This document shows positions 21,983 through 24,965 of a stretch of DNA of 24,965 nucleotides, piece by piece. Each line of letters begins with the position of its first letter. Position 1 is the first letter of the stretch. The position numbers were made by a program, and so were the translations under genes. This stretch comes from Bacillota bacterium (GTDB lineage: Bacteria; Bacillota; Clostridia; Acetivibrionales; Acetivibrionaceae): the NCBI GenBank assembly GCA_023421115.1, contig JAEZUI010000057.1:1-24965 (forward strand), written 5' to 3'. The notes beneath the pieces are model-generated. The model worked only from the letters and a program-made list of their open reading frames with translations. It had not been told where the DNA came from and ran no database searches.

Positions 21983-24520
21983 ATGGCAGATATAAATGAC
22001 GTCAAGGAACAAAGCATAATACCTGTTGATATTGAAGCAGAAATGAAGAATTCATTTATAAACTATGCTATGAGTGTTATAGTGGATCGTGCATTGCCTG
22101 ATGTTAGGGACGGTTTAAAGCCGGTACATCGAAGAATTTTATATGGAATGTTTGGACTTGGATTTACACCGGATAAGGCACATAGAAAGTGTGCAACCAC
22201 TGTTGGAGAAGTTTTAGGTAAATACCATCCTCATGGAGATGCAGCTGTATATGATAGCATGGTTCGTATGGCACAAGACTTTTCTTTAAGGTACCCATTA
22301 GTTGACGGGCATGGAAACTTTGGATCAGTAGATGGAGATCCACCGGCAGCGATGAGGTATACTGAAGCAAGGCTAGCTAAAATTTCTATGGAAATGGTCA
22401 GGGATATAAATAAAGATACTGTTGATTTCAAGCCTAACTTTGATGAGCATGAAATAGAGCCAGTTGTTCTTCCTTCTAGATTTCCGAATCTATTAGTAAA
22501 TGGTTCTTCAGGGATAGCTGTTGGAATGGCTACAAATATCCCGCCGCAAAATCTTTGCGAAGTAATAGACGGGATAGTAACTGTTATTGATGAACCGCAA
22601 ACAACAATTGATGATTTGATTAAAATTATAAAAGGTCCTGATTTTCCAACGGCGGGTACTATAGTAGGGAAATCAGGTATAAGAGATGCCTATAGAACAG
22701 GTAGAGGCAGAATAATAATGAGGGCAGTAACAAATATTGAACAAATGACTCCAAATAAACAGAGAATAATAGTTACGGAGTTGCACTACCAAGTAAATAA
22801 AGCAAGGTTAGTAGAAAAAATAGCAGACCTTGTTAAGGATAAGAGAATAGAAAGCATATCCGATTTAAGAGATGAATCGGATAGAAATGGAATGCGTATA
22901 GTTATTGAATTAAAGAAGGATGCTAATGCTAACGTTGTATTAAATCAACTTTTAAAGTTCACACAGATGCAAGAGACTTTTAGCGTTAATATGCTTGCGT
23001 TAGTTCAAACACATGATAAAAAGTTTGAGCCACATGTATTAAATTTAAGGCAGGCAATAGATTATTATGTTGAGCATCAAAAGGAAGTTATAGTTAGAAG
23101 GACAAAGTTTGAGCTTGATAAAGCTGAAGCAAGGGCACATATTTTAGAAGGTTTAAAAATAGCCATTGATAATCTAGATGAGGTTATTAAAATAATAAGA
23201 GCTTCTAAAAATGAAGCAAATGCAAAAGAAGGTTTGATTCAAAGGTTCAGTTTTAGTGATAAGCAGGCTCAAGCAATTGTAGATATGAGGCTAGGAAGGC
23301 TTACAGCTTTAGAAAGGGAAAAGCTTGAAGCTGAATATCAGGAATTGCTTGCAAAAATAAAGTATTACAAGGATGTTTTAGCTAATGAATTTATGGTTTT
23401 AAATATTATAAAGGAAGAATTGACTGAAATAAAAGGAAAATACGGAGACGAAAGAAGAACTAAGATAATTCCTGACGAAAGTGATTTTGATTTTGAAGAT
23501 TTAATTGAGGAAGAGGATACTGTTATTACTCTTACTCATTTCGGATATGTCAAGAGACTTCCTACTGATACTTATAAAAGTCAAAGGAGGGGTGGAAAGG
23601 GAATTATAGGTCTTAGTACTCGAGAAGAGGATTTTGTTGAGACTCTTTTTACAACTTCCACTCACGATTATATTTTGTTCTTTACAAGTAAAGGAAGGGT
23701 ATACAGGTTGAAGACCTATGAAATACCTGAAGCAGGAAGGCAGGCGAAAGGAACTGCAATAGTAAATCTTTTGCAGTTAGATCCGGAGGAGAAAGTAACT
23801 ACTGTAATTCCTTTGAAAGAATATAAGGAGGGTCTTTACTTAGTACTTGCAACAAAAAATGGTGTTGTAAAGAAAACAGACCTCATGGAATATGATAATA
23901 TCAGAAAAGGTGGATTGACTGCTGTTACATTAAGAGAGAATGACGAACTCATAGATGTCAGACTTACTGATGGTACAAAAGATATTATGCTTGTCACTAG
24001 AAATGGAATGTCCATAAGATTTAATGAAGAGGATGTAAGACCTTTAGGAAGAGTCTCTATGGGTGTAAGAGGAATTAAGCTCGACAAGGATGATGTAGTA
24101 ATTGGTATGGGAGCCTTTATTGAAGATACCAGCTTGCTTGTGGTAACTGAAAGGGGCTTTGGCAAGAGAACAGAGCTTGAAGAATACAAGGTTCAGACAA
24201 GGGGCGGAAAGGGTATTCTGACATACAGGGTGACGGAAAAGACCGGTAAGATAGCAGGTATGAAGCTTGTTAATGAAAAAGATGATATAATGATGATAAG
24301 TTCCGACGGAACTATTATCCGAATAAATGTTAAGGATATAAGTGTTTTAGGAAGAGCAACTCAAGGTGTAACGCTAATGAGAATGGATGAATCGGTTTAT
24401 TTAGTAGGAGTTGCACGGATAATAAATGAGGATGAAGATTCGTCCGATAATGAAGAAGAGCAGGAGATTAATGAAGAAGAGGAAGTACAAGAAGCAGAAG
24501 ATGATTTAAATAACGATTAA
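21983..24520 (+). CDS. gyrA: DNA gyrase subunit A
   Basis: GyrA is the DNA-breaking and wrapping subunit of gyrase. The 845-aa protein has the winged-helix/tower region with the catalytic tyrosine Y126 in AAMRYTEAR, and a C-terminal beta-pinwheel with the GyrA box QRRGGKG (534-540), which marks gyrase rather than topoisomerase IV. The C-terminal tail is very acidic (about 30 residues, mostly Glu/Asp/Asn). In the quinolone region YHPHGDAAVYD, Ala87 stands at the position of E. coli Ser83, and Asp91 at that of Asp87. AGAGG lies 8 nt before the ATG. It is separated from gyrB by the whole origin and followed by a terminator and an rRNA promoter. Confidence 0.98.
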   Translation: MADINDVKEQSIIPVDIEAEMKNSFINYAMSVIVDRALPDVRDGLKPVHRRILYGMFGLGFTPDKAHRKCATTVGEVLGKYHPHGDAAVYDSMVRMAQDFSLRYPLVDGHGNFGSVDGDPPAAMRYTEARLAKISMEMVRDINKDTVDFKPNFDEHEIEPVVLPSRFPNLLVNGSSGIAVGMATNIPPQNLCEVIDGIVTVIDEPQTTIDDLIKIIKGPDFPTAGTIVGKSGIRDAYRTGRGRIIMRAVTNIEQMTPNKQRIIVTELHYQVNKARLVEKIADLVKDKRIESISDLRDESDRNGMRIVIELKKDANANVVLNQLLKFTQMQETFSVNMLALVQTHDKKFEPHVLNLRQAIDYYVEHQKEVIVRRTKFELDKAEARAHILEGLKIAIDNLDEVIKIIRASKNEANAKEGLIQRFSFSDKQAQAIVDMRLGRLTALEREKLEAEYQELLAKIKYYKDVLANEFMVLNIIKEELTEIKGKYGDERRTKIIPDESDFDFEDLIEEEDTVITLTHFGYVKRLPTDTYKSQRRGGKGIIGLSTREEDFVETLFTTSTHDYILFFTSKGRVYRLKTYEIPEAGRQAKGTAIVNLLQLDPEEKVTTVIPLKEYKEGLYLVLATKNGVVKKTDLMEYDNIRKGGLTAVTLRENDELIDVRLTDGTKDIMLVTRNGMSIRFNEEDVRPLGRVSMGVRGIKLDKDDVVIGMGAFIEDTSLLVVTERGFGKRTELEEYKVQTRGGKGILTYRVTEKTGKIAGMKLVNEKDDIMMISSDGTIIRINVKDISVLGRATQGVTLMRMDESVYLVGVARIINEDEDSSDNEEEQEINEEEEVQEAEDDLNND

Positions 24521-24532
24521 TTTCTAGAGAGG

Positions 24533-24578
24533 AACTCCATTCTACCAAAATAAGTTTGATAGAATGGAGTTGTTTATT
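24533..24578 (+). terminator. gyrA terminator
   Basis: AACTCCATTCTA (24533-24544) and TAGAATGGAGTT (24560-24571) form a perfect 12-bp stem with a 15-nt loop, then GTTTATTT. It lies 12 bp after the gyrA stop. Confidence 0.85.
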
Positions 24579-24775
24579 TAAAGAATAACGTGATATAAGC
24601 TGATATTTTGAAATAATAGTCTAAAAATCGGGTTTATGAAGTTGATAATAATGCTTCAAGGTGCTATATTGTTAAAGCTGTCGTGAGGCAGTGACTAAAA
24701 GCGCGAAATATAAACAGTATGAAATTGGTAGTAAAAACAGTATAAAAAGGTAAGTATAAAAAATAAAAAAAAGTG

Positions 24776-24965
24776 TTGACAAAATAAAAACAACGTGGTA
24801 ATATATAAAAGTCGCTCAGATAGAGTGATTCACAAAAAGCATTATGGACTTTGAAAAGTAAACAGTGTAAGACGATAAGGAACTCGTTAATTAATTGAGT
24901 AACTTGCGAACAAATATACGCGAGTAAGTAATTTAGAGCCAAATGGCTTTCTAAAATAAACTTTT
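24776..24965 (+). promoter_or_regulatory. rRNA operon promoter and leader (partial)
   Basis: TTGACA (24776-24781), a 17-bp spacer and TAATAT (24799-24804) lie behind an A-rich tract that may act as an UP element. The leader contains GACTTTGAAAAGTAAACAG, a phrase typical of rRNA leaders and spacers in Clostridia, and ends with a small AGCC-AAAT-GGCT hairpin and an AT-rich stretch. The 16S gene would be expected just past the window edge. An rRNA operon after gyrA is also the B. subtilis arrangement. The identification rests on promoter strength, wording and place, since no mature rRNA sequence is present. Confidence 0.65.

Larger units (their letters stand above)
24521..24965. other. gyrA-rRNA intergenic region
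   Basis: No protein gene is supported. It contains the gyrA terminator (24533-24571), an A-rich tract ahead of a strong promoter (24735-24774), the promoter (24776-24804), and a leader that runs off the right edge of the window. Confidence 0.7.

Noticed and set aside
24664..24942. Minus-strand open frame of 92 codons at the right edge
   Set aside because: It overlaps the rRNA-type promoter and leader in antisense, so it is unlikely to be a gene.

Overview
This window is the replication-origin region of a low-GC Bacillota chromosome, most likely class Clostridia. The evidence is the strongly AT-rich intergenic sequence, the gene set around dnaA (S4-domain yaaA, recF, remB/DUF370, gyrB), the rpmH-rnpA-yidD-yidC-jag-mnmE-mnmG-rsmG-noc series, and a DUF4446 gene beside parAB. 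The genus cannot be fixed from the sequence alone.

Layout. All genes point away from an origin at about 11.2-13.5 kb. To the left, on the minus strand, lie dnaA, dnaN, yaaA, recF, remB, gyrB, parA, parB, a DUF4446 gene, a coiled-coil/TPR membrane protein and serS. To the right, on the plus strand, lie rpmH, rnpA, yidD, yidC, jag, mnmE, mnmG, rsmG, noc and gyrA. The window ends in the promoter and leader of what looks like an rRNA operon, just before the expected 16S gene. Every gene is co-directional with replication.

Origin. oriC is bipartite around dnaA. Between dnaA and dnaN, two abutting DnaA 9-mers are followed by six DnaA-trio triplets and an AT-rich stretch, which is the arrangement of a Bacillus-type unwinding module. 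Upstream of dnaA there is a second DnaA-box cluster next to the strong rpmH promoter. Two perfect parS sites bracket parAB.

Most interesting observations. (1) gyrB and gyrA lie on opposite sides of oriC, and parAB follows gyrB rather than noc. Relative to the Bacillus subtilis order, one ori-centred inversion explains this. (2) A dispersed, MITE-like intergenic repeat of about 150 bp, with termini like GCCATTTCAAAAAA, occurs about ten times here. A copy in opposite orientation sits at each inferred inversion breakpoint, and other copies lie in the leaders of dnaA, gyrA, mnmE, rsmG and serS. (3) Downstream of noc there are two near-identical 49-nt units with perfect 14-bp arms, with a third hairpin between them and a terminator after them. 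This may be a structured RNA or a repeat pair. (4) GyrA carries Ala at the position of E. coli Ser83.

Together the genes cover initiation (DnaA, DnaN), topology (GyrAB), repair (RecF), origin segregation and nucleoid occlusion (ParA, ParB, parS, Noc), membrane insertion (YidC, YidD), ribosome and tRNA maturation (RnpA, MnmE, MnmG, RsmG, Jag, L34) and tRNA charging (SerS).
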